DNA of 64,000 nucleotides from Acidisphaera sp. S103 (GCF_009765975.1 NZ_LMUJ01000072.1:58740-122739); one strand, 5' to 3'. Positions 16,962 to 26,151 are shown, counted from the first letter of the stretch. Program-made: numbers and translations. Notes: a model not told the origin generated them from the letters alone.

Positions 16962-18575
16962 ATGGCAAACGAACCAGACGCGGACTTCATCGTCATCGGT
17001 GCCGGTTCAGCCGGCTGCGTCATGGCCGCTCGTCTCAGTGAGGACCCAAACGTCAAGGTCGTCCTGCTGGAAGCCGGCGGCGCCGACAGCAATCCGTGGA
17101 TTCACATCCCGTTGGGCTTTGGCAAGAACTTCGCCAACGCAGCGGTGAACTGGTGCTACGAAACCGAGGCGGACCCCAGCATCGGCGGCCGGAAAATCTT
17201 CTGGCCGCGCGGAAAAGTGCTGGGTGGATCAAGCTCCATCAACGGTATGGTCTACATCCGCGGTCAGAAGGAAGACTTCGACCATTGGCGTCAACTCGGC
17301 AACGCCGGCTGGTCGTACGACGACTGCCTGCCATATTTCAAACGCGCCGAACACCAGACCTGCGGCCGCGACGACTACCATGGCACCGACGGCCCCTTGT
17401 GCGTCTCCGACGTCGCCCGCAACGATCCGATCTCCGAGGCCTTCGTCAACGCCGCCGTCGCCTGCGGCATCCCTCGCAACGACGACTTCAACGGCGCCGT
17501 CCAGGATGGCGTCGGCTACCACCAGACCACCACGCGCAACGGCCGCCGCTGCTCCACCGCCGTCGGGTATCTGCGCCCGGCGATGAAACGCCCCAACCTG
17601 CGCGTGATCACACGAGCACTCTCCGAACGCATCCTGTTCGACGGCAAGCGCGCCACCGGAGTCGCCTTCCGCCACAACGGCGTCCCCACCACGATACGCG
17701 CGACGCGGGAGGTCATCCTGTGCGGCGGCGCCATCAACTCGCCGCAACTGCTGATGCTGTCTGGCATTGGCCCCGCCGACCATCTGACGGACCTCGGCAT
17801 CCCGGTGGTGCATCATCTGCAAGGCGTGGGACAAAGCCTGCAGGACCACTACTCCGCGCCGATCAAGCTGCGCGCGCGCCTTCCCGTCACGCTGAACGAC
17901 ATCGTCAACAGCAACGTCGGCAAAGTGAAGGCCGGTCTGCAATATGCGATGTTCCGCACCGGCGCCCTGACCATGGGCGTCTCGCCCGCCGCGATGTTCA
18001 TCCGCACCCGGCCGGAGCTGGCATCGCCCGACGTCAAATGCTCCATCTCGCCGTTCAGCGCCGACCGGCCTCAGGACGGCCTGCACAAATGGTCGGGCTT
18101 CACCCTGATCGCCTACCAGCTTCGCCCCGACAGCCGCGGCGAGATCAAGCTGAAGACCGCCAACCCTGCCGACCCGCCGGCGATGATCCCCAACTACCTG
18201 ACGGCCGAGACCGACCAGCGCGCCATCGTCGCCGGCCTGCAAGCTTGCCGCCGCGTGCTGGCCGACCCCGGCATGCAGCACTTCATCGAATCCGAATACC
18301 TGCCCGGCCCCGACGTCCAGACCGATGAGCAGATGCTGGACCACGCCCGCCGCACGGGCGGAACGGTGTTCCACCCGACCAGCACCTGCAAGATGGGCAC
18401 CGACCCCATGGCGGTCGTCGATGCGGAACTTCGCGTGCATGGGCTGAGCGGTTTGCGCGTCGTGGATGCCTCGATCATGCCCACCGTGGCATCGGGCAAC
18501 ACCAATGCACCCACCATCATGATCGCCGAGAGAGCCGCCGACATGATCCGCGATACCCTGGCCCTGGCCGCCTAG
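16962..18575 (+). CDS. GMC-family FAD-dependent oxidoreductase
   Basis: 537 residues of the glucose-methanol-choline family. The FAD-binding GAGSAG is at 13-18, the first GMC signature is near [15 protein letters not shown] (about 86-100), the second is near [17 protein letters not shown], and the active-site pair is H471 ([10 protein letters not shown]) and about N515 (GNTNAPT). It resembles choline dehydrogenase and polyethylene-glycol or alcohol dehydrogenases. No signal peptide, so cytoplasmic. Position in a TRAP operon suggests it oxidises the imported hydroxy compound. Preceded by GGGGAAACCA before the ATG. Confidence 0.9.
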   Translation: MANEPDADFIVIGAGSAGCVMAARLSEDPNVKVVLLEAGGADSNPWIHIPLGFGKNFANAAVNWCYETEADPSIGGRKIFWPRGKVLGGSSSINGMVYIRGQKEDFDHWRQLGNAGWSYDDCLPYFKRAEHQTCGRDDYHGTDGPLCVSDVARNDPISEAFVNAAVACGIPRNDDFNGAVQDGVGYHQTTTRNGRRCSTAVGYLRPAMKRPNLRVITRALSERILFDGKRATGVAFRHNGVPTTIRATREVILCGGAINSPQLLMLSGIGPADHLTDLGIPVVHHLQGVGQSLQDHYSAPIKLRARLPVTLNDIVNSNVGKVKAGLQYAMFRTGALTMGVSPAAMFIRTRPELASPDVKCSISPFSADRPQDGLHKWSGFTLIAYQLRPDSRGEIKLKTANPADPPAMIPNYLTAETDQRAIVAGLQACRRVLADPGMQHFIESEYLPGPDVQTDEQMLDHARRTGGTVFHPTSTCKMGTDPMAVVDAELRVHGLSGLRVVDASIMPTVASGNTNAPTIMIAERAADMIRDTLALAA

Positions 18576-18633
18576 TGGAGCGGTTTGGGCGGAGATTTCG
18601 CAATCCGCACGCGCTGCCGAGAGCAGATAAGCC

Positions 18634-18996
18634 ATGTCCCACAGCATATCGACCTTGCTGACCCGCAATCTTCACGACGTTTTCGGTGAAAATGACCCCG
18701 AGCGTCGGCGCGCGGCCATCGACGAGATTTTTACCGAAGATTGCGTGTTCTACCAGCCTGGGGGCGTCTGCCGCGGCCGCAACGAGATCGATCGCGTCGC
18801 GGGCGCGATCAAGGCCACTCACCCTGACTTTCAATATCAGCCGATCGCCGAACCCGAAGAACTCGGCAATGGCGGACGGCTCCAATGGGTATCGAGCCGT
18901 CCTGGTGAGGCGCCAGCTTACGCCGCGACTGATTTCATCATTGTCCAGGACGGCCGGATTGCTGCCCTTTATCTGTTTTTCGACAAGCTACCCTGA
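18634..18996 (+). CDS. NTF2-like (SnoaL-type) small protein
   Basis: 120 residues with the NTF2-like cone fold: an N-terminal helix (RRAAIDEIFTEDCVFYQPGG), then a curved sheet (HPDFQYQPIAEPEELGNGGRLQWVS) and a final strand (IIVQDGRIAALYLFFD). Such proteins can be isomerases, cyclases or have no known activity. It lies 58 bases after the GMC gene and is probably the last gene of the TRAP operon, so it may act on the same compound. A terminator-like hairpin follows at 19093. Confidence 0.75.
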   Translation: MSHSISTLLTRNLHDVFGENDPERRRAAIDEIFTEDCVFYQPGGVCRGRNEIDRVAGAIKATHPDFQYQPIAEPEELGNGGRLQWVSSRPGEAPAYAATDFIIVQDGRIAALYLFFDKLP

Positions 18997-19092
18997 GGCG
19001 GACTCTGTAACGCGACATCCCGTGCGCAGGATTGGCAACTGCCACATCAACCAATTGGCCGCGGTGGTTCTTGGTCGTTCGGGTAGGTCATT

Positions 19093-19123
19093 TGGGTCCA
19101 GCAGGCGGGTCCGGCTGGACCCA
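19093..19123. terminator. Terminator hairpin between convergent genes
   Basis: TGGGTCCAGC (19093-19102) and GCTGGACCCA (19114-19123) form a perfect 10-bp stem with an 11-base loop, between the convergent NTF2-like and GST genes. Confidence 0.65.
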
Positions 19124-19136
19124 GGACGGGCCTCAA

Positions 19137-19790
19137 TCAGCCGGCCGGTGGCTTGCCGGTGTTAACCGCCAGTTGAGCGTCGAAAGCCCGCTTGTAGGCG
19201 GCCCGCGCCTCGCCACGGGCGACATAGGCGGCCAGGTTCGGAAACTCGCCCAGAATGCCCGATAATCTCAACCTGAGCAGCACCGACACCATCATCAGAT
19301 CGCCCGCGCTGAACGCACCATCCAGCCAATCGGCGTGGCCCAGCCGACCGGAAAGCTGGTCCAGCCGGTCGCGGATGCGATCCTCGACCAGGGGCAGGCG
19401 TTCCTGACTCCAGGGCTTATCGCCCTCCGTGATCCTGGCAGTTACGAGTTCAAGGATCGGCGGTTCCACCGTGTTGAGCGCGGCAAACATCCATGTGATC
19501 GCGCGCGCCCGGGCATTGGCGTCGTCCGGCAGCAGGCCCGCATGGCGTTCGGCGATATGGAACACGATCGCCCCTGTCTCGAACAAAGCGAGATCGCCTT
19601 CCTCATAGGTCGGAATCTGGCCGAAAGGATGCAGCGCCCGATGCGCGGGCTCCTTCATCGCACGAAACGAAACAAGGCGAACCTCGTAAGGTTGGCCCAC
19701 TTCTTCAAGCGCCCAGCGAACGCGCGTATCACGCGCCAGTCCCTTGCCGCCATCGGGTGACCGTTCAAAGGCGGTAATGGTGATGGTCAT
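19137..19790 (-). CDS. Glutathione S-transferase family protein
   Basis: 217 residues. The N-terminal thioredoxin-like domain shows the GST pattern: RWALEEVGQPYEVRLV, the cis-proline segment FGQIPTYEEG and FETGAI for glutathione gamma-glutamyl binding. An all-helical C-terminal domain follows, containing the FSAGDLMMVSVL N-capping motif. A bacterial GST with no class-defining cysteine visible near the N terminus. Transcribed alone; substrate unknown. Confidence 0.88.
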   Translation of the reverse strand: MTITITAFERSPDGGKGLARDTRVRWALEEVGQPYEVRLVSFRAMKEPAHRALHPFGQIPTYEEGDLALFETGAIVFHIAERHAGLLPDDANARARAITWMFAALNTVEPPILELVTARITEGDKPWSQERLPLVEDRIRDRLDQLSGRLGHADWLDGAFSAGDLMMVSVLLRLRLSGILGEFPNLAAYVARGEARAAYKRAFDAQLAVNTGKPPAG

Positions 19791-19934
19791 CGTGAGGCTC
19801 CTCCCTGGCCAAAATCATCGACCGCGAGGCTGGCAGGCTGTCAAGGCAAACCCGCCGGGATTGAGGACGACCCCGTTCCATGTCCGATTTGTCCATCGTT
19901 GACAGTCGCATCGCGTGACAACTAGCTTCAGGTC

Positions 19935-20045
19935 ATGAGCAGCCTTCATCTCCCCACCGCCAACCGACGCCGTCGCCGTGATTCCGCGGCGGGGTTCGTA
20001 GCTGCGTGGGGAAAGGCTTCCTTGAGGGTGTGGATCGTTCCCTGA
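19935..20045 (+). CDS. Possible 36-residue leader peptide upstream of the GNAT gene
   Basis: An ATG at 19935 opens a 36-codon frame encoding MSSLHLPTAN, five consecutive arginines, then DSAAGFVAAWGKASLRVWIVP. Its stop overlaps an inverted pair GATCG/CGATC (about 20033-20052), and a hairpin with a T5 tail follows at 20096-20114, before the GNAT start at 20140. This is the layout of a transcription attenuator, in which arginine codons would sense charged tRNA-Arg. The ribosome binding site is weak and no homologue is known to me. It may be chance. Confidence 0.3.
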   Translation: MSSLHLPTANRRRRRDSAAGFVAAWGKASLRVWIVP

Positions 20046-20095
20046 GGCGATCGACCCTCTCCAGCCCCGGCCCATGCTTCGAACCCCCGCTGCCC

Positions 20096-20114
20096 CCTCG
20101 GCTTCGGGGTTTTT
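20096..20114 (+). terminator. Short intrinsic terminator-like hairpin with T5
   Basis: CCTCG (20096-20100) pairs with CGGGG (20105-20109, one G-U pair) around GCTT, followed by TTTTT (20110-20114). An alternative longer pairing joins AACCCC (20082-20087) to GGGGTT (20106-20111), so two mutually exclusive forms exist. It is upstream of the GNAT start, so it would end a leader transcript. Confidence 0.5.
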
Positions 20115-20139
20115 CTTTGTCCTTTCTCAGGATACGATC

Positions 20140-20637
20140 ATGCGAAATCAGCCTTCACAACATCCCCTGACAGACGCGATCCGGACGGGGTTGCGCCGTG
20201 CCACGCCGGCGGATGCGACCGCCGTCCGCGATCTTACCCGCGCGGCCTATGCCCAATGGGTCCCGGTCCTCGGCCGCGAGGCGAAGCCGATGACCGCCGA
20301 TTATGACGCGGCCGTCCGCGACCATGTCGTGGACATGCTGTATCTGGACGGGGAACCAGCGGCCCTGATCGAAATGTGCCCCGAGGCCGACCACCTGCTG
20401 ATCGTGAACATCGCGGTATCGCCCACCTGGCAGGGCCGCGGGTATGGCCGAGCCCTTCTGGTACATGCGGAGGAACTCGCCCGTTCGTTCGGATTTGGCG
20501 AACTGCGCCTCTACACCAGCGCCCGGTTGACCGGCAACGTGAAGCTCTATGAGCGGGTGGGCTACGAGGTGGACCGGGAGGAAGAGGCGTCTCCGCACTT
20601 CGGCGTCTTCGTTTACATGAGCAAACGTCTTCGCTGA
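20140..20637 (+). CDS. GNAT-family N-acetyltransferase
   Basis: 165 residues from the ATG at 20140, which follows CAGGAT; an upstream ATG at 20074 would place the terminator hairpin inside the coding region. GNAT motifs: strand NIAVSPTWQGRGYGRALL with the Q/RxxGxG/A acetyl-CoA loop (QGRGYG), then LRLYTSARLTGNVKLYERVGYEV, which is the typical motif B. The acceptor is unknown. It precedes the inverted repeat that controls the next gene. Confidence 0.85.
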   Translation: MRNQPSQHPLTDAIRTGLRRATPADATAVRDLTRAAYAQWVPVLGREAKPMTADYDAAVRDHVVDMLYLDGEPAALIEMCPEADHLLIVNIAVSPTWQGRGYGRALLVHAEELARSFGFGELRLYTSARLTGNVKLYERVGYEVDREEEASPHFGVFVYMSKRLR

Positions 20638-20712
20638 CCGATTTGTCGTTTGTGGTGGGGGGCGGAATCGGACATCCGCTCCCGCCATGAAGCCTTCGCG
20701 GCCAGCAACAAT

Positions 20713-20767
20713 TCCCTTTCCACCCCAGATAACTCTGTGATACGGAGCTATCTGGGGTGGAAAGGGA
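20713..20767 (+). promoter_or_regulatory. 19-bp perfect inverted repeat overlapping the ribosome binding site of the next gene
   Basis: The left arm, positions 20713-20731 (TCCCTTTCC then ACCCCAGATA), is repeated exactly in inverse at 20749-20767, with a 17-base spacer that contains a further CTC/GAG pairing. The AAGGGA ribosome binding site of the gene starting at 20773 lies inside the right arm. As DNA it is a long operator-like palindrome. As RNA it would be a very stable hairpin hiding the ribosome binding site. The regulator encoded two genes downstream (21342) is the natural candidate to bind it. Confidence 0.75.
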
Positions 20768-20772
20768 CTGCC

Positions 20773-21345
20773 ATGACCGTCGACCGGGAAGCCGCCGCAT
20801 CGTCGCTCGCCGCCATCGAACACGTCGAACGCCGCACCGCGCGAGCGGTCTTCTACGGCATCGCCAGTGCGTTCATGATCCTGTGGGGCGTGATCACGGC
20901 GGCCGGCTATTGTTTCACCCAGGCCTACCCCGCCCGAGCGGCGGCCACATGGCCGATTTTGAACGCCCTCGGCCTCATCGCGACGGTGGCGATGACGGCT
21001 CGCAACAGCAACGGCCTGATGGTTACGTCGCGGCGATTGAGCTGGCGGCTGGTTTACGCGCAACTCGCCCTGATCGGGTTCGGCATAGCGGTCGTCACGG
21101 TCCTCGGCCCGTTCAGGGGCCGTCAACTCGACGCGTTCTGGCCGCTGCTGTTCATGCTCGGCTACGTCCTTACCGGCATCTGGATCGGCCGGTTCTTCGT
21201 GCTGTGCGGACTCGTTGTCGCCCTGCTGATCGTGGTCGGCTTCTGGTGGGCCGGCCCGTGGTTCCAGCTTTGGATGGCGGTGGTGGACGGCGGCGCGCTG
21301 ATCCTGGGCGGCCTGTGGCTTCGTCGGCAGGGGGCCGCGCTGTGA
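20773..21345 (+). CDS. Small integral membrane protein, partner of a winged-helix regulator
   Basis: 190 residues from the ATG at 20773. Five to six hydrophobic helices follow a charged N terminus (HVERRTARAVFYGIAS), with a WGVITAAGYCF helix, a cluster in FWPLLFMLGYVLTGIWIGRF, and a C terminus ending LWLRRQGAAL. No transporter motif is recognised. Its stop overlaps the GTG start of the winged-helix gene (GTGA), so the two are translationally coupled. Such membrane protein plus HTH pairs are common, with the function of the membrane part unknown. Confidence 0.7.
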   Translation: MTVDREAAASSLAAIEHVERRTARAVFYGIASAFMILWGVITAAGYCFTQAYPARAAATWPILNALGLIATVAMTARNSNGLMVTSRRLSWRLVYAQLALIGFGIAVVTVLGPFRGRQLDAFWPLLFMLGYVLTGIWIGRFFVLCGLVVALLIVVGFWWAGPWFQLWMAVVDGGALILGGLWLRRQGAAL

Positions 21346-21638
21346 CCGACGGCAATCCGATCATCCACCAGGCCACACGCCTGCGGATCATGGCCGCGCT
21401 GAACAAGCTGGGTCCGGATGCGGCGCTCGACTTCACCCGGCTGAAAGTCATTCTCGAAACGACCGACGGAAACCTGGGCACCCATCTCGATGCGCTGGAA
21501 AAGGCCGGCTACATCGCCGTGGACAAATCGTTCGAGGGCCGCAAACCCAAGACCCGGGTCAAGGCCACCGCCGCCGGACGCCGAGCGTTCGCCGAACACG
21601 TGGCTTATTTGCGCGAAATCATCGACGTTGGAGACTGA
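21342..21638 (+). CDS. Winged-helix transcriptional regulator (MarR/ArsR-like, HTH_34 type)
   Basis: 98 residues, GTG start at 21342 overlapping the previous TGA. The whole protein is a winged helix: IIHQATRLRIMAALNKL, then LDFTRLKVILETTDGNLGTHLDALEKAGYI as helix-turn-helix with DGNLGTHL as recognition helix, then the wing YIAVDKSFEGRKPKTRVKAT and a final dimerisation helix. This matches short regulators of the PF13601 group. It probably represses its own operon through the 20713 palindrome, a proposal from position only. The dienelactone-hydrolase-like gene begins 2 bases later. Confidence 0.85.
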   Translation: MTDGNPIIHQATRLRIMAALNKLGPDAALDFTRLKVILETTDGNLGTHLDALEKAGYIAVDKSFEGRKPKTRVKATAAGRRAFAEHVAYLREIIDVGD

Positions 21639-21640
21639 TC

Positions 21641-22615
21641 ATGCAACGATTTCTCGTGGCCATCGGGTTGTTGTGCCTGCTGGGTTGCCACGCCGCCGGC
21701 GCCGCCGGCTTTCAATGGGCAGCGGCACCCGACACGGATGGCCCGCCGTTGCAGATCGCAATCTGGTACCCCAGCGGCAGCACAACGACGCGGACCACGA
21801 TTGGCCCGTTCGACATGGGTGTCGCGATGAACGGCACCCTATCCGCCGGCCGGCATCCGATGATCGTCATGTCGCACGGCACCGGCGGCATGGCGCTGAA
21901 CTCCTTCGATACGGCGGAAGCACTCGCCGACGCCGGCTTTGTCGTCGTCGCGATCACCCATACCGGCGACAACAGCCGAGACCATAGCGTATCATTCACC
22001 CGCCGCAACTTCGTCGACCGGCCGCGCCACGTCACCCGGACGATCGATTTCATGCTGCGCACCTGGTCCGGGCGCGGATCGATCGATCAGGGCCGCATCG
22101 GCATCTTCGGTCATTCCGCGGGCGGGGCGACGGCCCTGATCGCCATCGGCGGAGTCGCCGATACCAGTCGTGTCATGACGTTCTGCCAGACGAAGCCCGA
22201 CGATTGGGGATGCCGGCACATCGCGCAACGTTCCCCCGTGACGGCGGAAACCATTTCGGCGCCGATCTCCGGCCTGGACACGCGGATCAAGGCTGCCGTG
22301 GTCGCCGCCCCTGCCCTCGCCGTTGCGTTCCAACCGGACGGCCTGACCGGGATCAAGGTCCCGGTGCAGCTTTGGGTCGGCGCCGAGGACGATATCGTCC
22401 GCGACGCCGCCCTGATCCGCCCGCTGCTGCCGTCACCGCCGAATTATCATCTGGTTCCGCATGCCGGCCACTTCGCCTACCTGGCGCCGTGCGACGCGGC
22501 CATGCGGGAAAGCGCCCCGGAGATCTGCGGCGATCCCGAAGACTTCGAACGAACCGGTTTCCTGCGGGACTTCCAACGATCGGTGATCGCGTTCTACCAG
22601 CAGAATCTGAAGTGA
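21641..22615 (+). CDS. Exported dienelactone-hydrolase-like alpha/beta hydrolase
   Basis: 324 residues, with an N-terminal signal (FLVAIGLLCLLGCHAAG) that could be a lipobox (LLGC at residue 16) or an ordinary cleaved signal. The fold is alpha/beta hydrolase: oxyanion segment VMSHGTGGMA, nucleophile elbow GHSAGG, and a late acid and histidine in VGAEDDIV and PHAGHFAY. It matches the periplasmic or lipid-anchored dienelactone hydrolase-like group of COG4188. Two bases separate it from the regulator gene, so it belongs to the same operon. Confidence 0.8.
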   Translation: MQRFLVAIGLLCLLGCHAAGAAGFQWAAAPDTDGPPLQIAIWYPSGSTTTRTTIGPFDMGVAMNGTLSAGRHPMIVMSHGTGGMALNSFDTAEALADAGFVVVAITHTGDNSRDHSVSFTRRNFVDRPRHVTRTIDFMLRTWSGRGSIDQGRIGIFGHSAGGATALIAIGGVADTSRVMTFCQTKPDDWGCRHIAQRSPVTAETISAPISGLDTRIKAAVVAAPALAVAFQPDGLTGIKVPVQLWVGAEDDIVRDAALIRPLLPSPPNYHLVPHAGHFAYLAPCDAAMRESAPEICGDPEDFERTGFLRDFQRSVIAFYQQNLK

Positions 22616-22623
22616 TCCGCGAT

Positions 22624-22646
22624 GGGGCGCGACCGGATCGCGCCCC
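22624..22646. terminator. Terminator hairpin between convergent genes
   Basis: GGGGCGCGA (22624-22632) and TCGCGCCCC (22638-22646) form a perfect 9-bp GC-rich stem with a 5-base loop, lying between the hydrolase stop and the MFS stop. Confidence 0.65.
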
Positions 22647-22655
22647 GTTCGAATA

Positions 22656-24077
22656 TCAGTGCGAGATCTTCTCCAATTCCAGATTGCTGGTGTTCGGTCC
22701 GAAGATGCCGATCGACAGCACCACCATCAACATGGCGAATGCGATCAGTCCGAACACGCCCGTCGTGCCGTTGAAGTTGTCGAAGAAGAACCCGATGATC
22801 AGCGCGGCAAAGACCGTGCTGATGCGGCTGAAGGAATACGTGAACCCAACCGCTCGGGCACGAACACGGGTCGGGAACAGTTCCGACTGATAGCCGTGGA
22901 ACGAATAGGACAGGATGTTGTTCGACAGCGTGATCAGCACGCCAAACACGATCAGCATGTTTATGTCCGTCTGCCGCGAGAACAGAACGCCGAACACCCC
23001 GATGCCAATGGCGGCACCGACGAGCTGCCATTTCCGCTCCGTCTTGTCCGCGAACAGCCACGCCAGCATGGGTCCGAACGGGTTGGCGCAGGCGATGATG
23101 AAGCCGTACAGCAGGCTGCCGCTCAGGTTGATGCCCACCTGCTTGGCGATCAGCGCCGGCACAAAGGCGGCAAAACCATAGAAGCCGAACGTCTGGAAGA
23201 ACTGGAACACCATCAGCATGATGGTCCGGCTGCGATACGGTGCCTGCCAGATTTCGCCGAACGATCCGCGCGCGGACAGATCCTCCACGTCATGTGACGC
23301 GGGTTGCGGCAACGCCGCCCCGCCACGATCGGCCAATACCCGGGTCTCGATCTGGGCGGTGACCACCTCGGCCTCGGCCAGCCGCCCATGGGTCAGCAGC
23401 CAGCGCGGGCTTTCCGGAATGGCACGGCGCAAGAACCAAACGAACAACGCGCCGATGGCGCCGATGGCGACGACCCAGCGCCAGCCTTCCCAGCCCAGCG
23501 GCGATGTGGGAACCAGCTTGTAGGCGATGAAGGCCACGACCGGCACCACAGTGAACTGCACGCACTGATTCAGCGCGAACGCTCGGCCACGGATGCTGGC
23601 GGGAACCAGTTCGGCGACGTAAGTATCGATCGTGACGAGTTCCACGCCGATCCCGATACCGGCGATCATGCGCCAAAAGCAGACGCCCCAACCGGTGTCC
23701 TGGAACGCCATGATCAGGGTCGCGGCACAGTAGAACAGCATGGAGCAGGTGAAGATCAGCCGGCGGCCAAACCTGTCTGCGACGAAGCCCAGGACGAACG
23801 TGCCGATGAACAGCCCGAGGAACGTCGCCGAAACGAAGACCGACGGACCCTTGAACACCCAGAACCCAAGGTCTTTCAAGAGTCCGGCCTTGGCCAGGCC
23901 GGGAATGACATAGGCCGTCATAAACAGGTCGTAGAATTCGAAACAACCGCCCAAGGACAGTAGCACGACCATGACCCAGATGTGGCGCGTGGCCGGCAGG
24001 CGGTCGAGGCGGGCCAGGATGGCGGATGCGATTTGCCGGTCGCCGCCCAACGACGCCGAACCTGTAGTCGATGACAT
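22656..24077 (-). CDS. MFS transporter, metabolite:proton symporter type
   Basis: 473 residues from the ATG at 24077, preceded on the reverse strand by GCGGAGGAAAAT, a strong ribosome binding site. Twelve helices are predicted. The A-motif between helices 2 and 3 is GFVADRFGRR, and GIGIGVELVTIDTYVAELVPASIRG is the helix 5 signature of sugar/aromatic-acid symporters. The central loop carries the usual PESPRWLLTHGR. It is most like the AAHS or MHS groups (organic acids, sugars). The 284-base space to argS holds two divergent promoters. Confidence 0.82.
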   Translation of the reverse strand: MSSTTGSASLGGDRQIASAILARLDRLPATRHIWVMVVLLSLGGCFEFYDLFMTAYVIPGLAKAGLLKDLGFWVFKGPSVFVSATFLGLFIGTFVLGFVADRFGRRLIFTCSMLFYCAATLIMAFQDTGWGVCFWRMIAGIGIGVELVTIDTYVAELVPASIRGRAFALNQCVQFTVVPVVAFIAYKLVPTSPLGWEGWRWVVAIGAIGALFVWFLRRAIPESPRWLLTHGRLAEAEVVTAQIETRVLADRGGAALPQPASHDVEDLSARGSFGEIWQAPYRSRTIMLMVFQFFQTFGFYGFAAFVPALIAKQVGINLSGSLLYGFIIACANPFGPMLAWLFADKTERKWQLVGAAIGIGVFGVLFSRQTDINMLIVFGVLITLSNNILSYSFHGYQSELFPTRVRARAVGFTYSFSRISTVFAALIIGFFFDNFNGTTGVFGLIAFAMLMVVLSIGIFGPNTSNLELEKISH

Positions 24078-24360
24078 ATTTTCCTCCGCGGGCACGTCCC
24101 GCTTTTCCATTCGAGTTCAGCGGTTCTGCCGCGTCTGCCACACGAGCCGGCGGTTCGCCAGAGTGTGCGGCAATAGCCTGAAACAGACCAAGGGGGAAAC
24201 TGTCAACCTACGATCGCGGCCGTCAACACGTTCCGGCAGCCGCTGGTCCCCCCTGACGACACCGTTGGTTATGGCGATACGGGATCGTCCAACTCTGCCC
24301 AGGACGTCAGTTTCCGATCACCATCGACCCCGCCCCCCAACCCGCGCTAAGACCCCGCCC

Positions 24361-26151
24361 ATGAACCCGTCCGACCTCTACGCCCGTCTCCGCGAGACCG
24401 TCCTCGCCGCGCTGACCCACATCATCCCCGATCTCCCGGCGGACATCGCCGCGCGCGTCGAGGTCACCCCAACTCGGGACCCGGCCCACGGCGACATGGC
24501 CACCAACGCGGCCATGGTCTCGGCCAAGGCTGCGCGCCAGCCGCCCGCGAAGATCGCCGCCGCGCTGGTCCAGCGCCTCAATGCCGGGGCCGAGATCGCG
24601 ACCGCCGAAGCTGCCGGCCCCGGCTTCGTCAATCTCCGCCTGCGTCCCGATGCCTTCCGCGCGCTCCTCCCCATCATCCTGACCCAAGGCGAAGCCTACG
24701 GCGATGCCACCACCGGTGCGGGTATCAAGATCAACGTCGAGTATGTCTCCGCCAACCCTACCGGACCCATGCATATCGGCCATTGCCGGGGCGCGGTCGT
24801 CGGCGATGCCTTGGCGAACCTGCTGTCCAAGGCCGGATATGCCGTCACCAAGGAGTACTACATCAACGACGCCGGGGCACAGGTCACCGCCCTCGCCTGG
24901 GCGGCCTACTGGCGCTACCTCCAAGCCACCGGCACAAAGATGACTGAGGAAGCATTCGCCTCCGAGGTCCCTGGCGGCCTGCAATACAAGGGTGAATACT
25001 TGGTCGAAGTCGGCAATGCCCTCGCCGCTCGCTTTCAGGCTTCCCTGGCCACCCCGGACCTGGGCATCGCATCACCAGAGCTGTGGCTCGACACGGTAAA
25101 AGGCTTCACCATCGATGCGATGATGACCGAAATCCGCGAGGACCTTCGCCGTCTCGGCGTCGAGCAGGACATTTACAGCTCCGAACGGAAACTGGTCGCC
25201 ACCGGCGCCGCCGACAAGATCATCGACCAATTGCGGGCCGACGGCCTGATCTACGAAGGCGTGCTGGAACCACCCAAGGGCAAGACGCCCGAAGACTGGG
25301 AACCACGCCCGCAAACCTTGTTCCGCTCGACGCAGTTCGGCGACGACGTCGACCGGCCGCTGCGGAAATCCGACGGCAGCAACACATACTTCGCCAACGA
25401 CATCGCCTACCACGCCGACAAGATCAGCCGCGGCTACGACGTCCTGATCGACATCCTCGGCGCCGACCACGGTGGCTACGTTCCGCGCATGAAGGCCGCG
25501 GTCAAAGCGCTATCGGCCGGCAAAACGGAATTCGGCGCCGTCCTGTGCCAGATCGTCCACATCATGAAGGGCGGCCAGCCCGTTCGCATGTCCAAGCGCG
25601 CCGGCACCTACGTCACGCTACGCGACCTGCTGGATGAAGTCGGCAAGGACGCCGTCCGTTTCACCATGCTGACCCGTAATTCAGACGCACAGATGGAGTT
25701 CGACCTCGACAAGGTCCTCGCCACGACCCGCGAGAACCCTGTTTTCTACGTTCAGTACGCCCATGCCCGTTGCCGCTCGGTTCTCCGCGCCGCGGCCGAG
25801 ATGTTCCCCGGCAAGGCCCTCGACGAGACCAACCTGGCCGCTATCCCGACCGACAGCCTGAACGGCGACCCGGAGCTGACCCTGATCCGTCGTCTCGCCT
25901 TGTGGCCGCGCACGGTCGAGGCCGCCGCACAGGCGCGTGAACCGCATAGAATTGCATTTTTTCTCTATGACTTGGCGGCCGACTTTCATATGCTGTGGAA
26001 CCGAGGCAAGGACGATACGACGCTCCGATTCCTCCAGTCGGACCAGCCGGCCGAGACGCTTGCGCGCCTCGCTCTGGTCGCGGCAACGGCCGTCGTCATC
26101 CGTTCGGGTCTCGTGGTGATGGGCGTCGCGCCTGTCGAGGAAATGCGCTGA
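24361..26151 (+). CDS. argS: Arginyl-tRNA synthetase
   Basis: 596-residue class I synthetase. The HIGH signature is 138-HIGH-141 in GPMHIGHCRG, and the KMSKS-type loop is RMSKRAGTY. The N-terminal Add-1 domain with its tRNA contacts (about 1-115) and a C-terminal DALR anticodon-binding domain with YAHARCRSVLR are present. It charges tRNA-Arg. It begins a forward-strand block argS-SPOR-nagZ-protease-scpA-scpB, a common alphaproteobacterial order. The start ATG at 24361 follows an AAGACCCC stretch; no long leader is seen. Confidence 0.97.
   Translation: MNPSDLYARLRETVLAALTHIIPDLPADIAARVEVTPTRDPAHGDMATNAAMVSAKAARQPPAKIAAALVQRLNAGAEIATAEAAGPGFVNLRLRPDAFRALLPIILTQGEAYGDATTGAGIKINVEYVSANPTGPMHIGHCRGAVVGDALANLLSKAGYAVTKEYYINDAGAQVTALAWAAYWRYLQATGTKMTEEAFASEVPGGLQYKGEYLVEVGNALAARFQASLATPDLGIASPELWLDTVKGFTIDAMMTEIREDLRRLGVEQDIYSSERKLVATGAADKIIDQLRADGLIYEGVLEPPKGKTPEDWEPRPQTLFRSTQFGDDVDRPLRKSDGSNTYFANDIAYHADKISRGYDVLIDILGADHGGYVPRMKAAVKALSAGKTEFGAVLCQIVHIMKGGQPVRMSKRAGTYVTLRDLLDEVGKDAVRFTMLTRNSDAQMEFDLDKVLATTRENPVFYVQYAHARCRSVLRAAAEMFPGKALDETNLAAIPTDSLNGDPELTLIRRLALWPRTVEAAAQAREPHRIAFFLYDLAADFHMLWNRGKDDTTLRFLQSDQPAETLARLALVAATAVVIRSGLVVMGVAPVEEMR

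Noticed and set aside
17229..18668. 479-codon reverse frame opposite the GMC gene
   Set aside because: Antisense shadow of a real gene with strong motif support; composition is low-complexity Ala/Gly/Asp/His.
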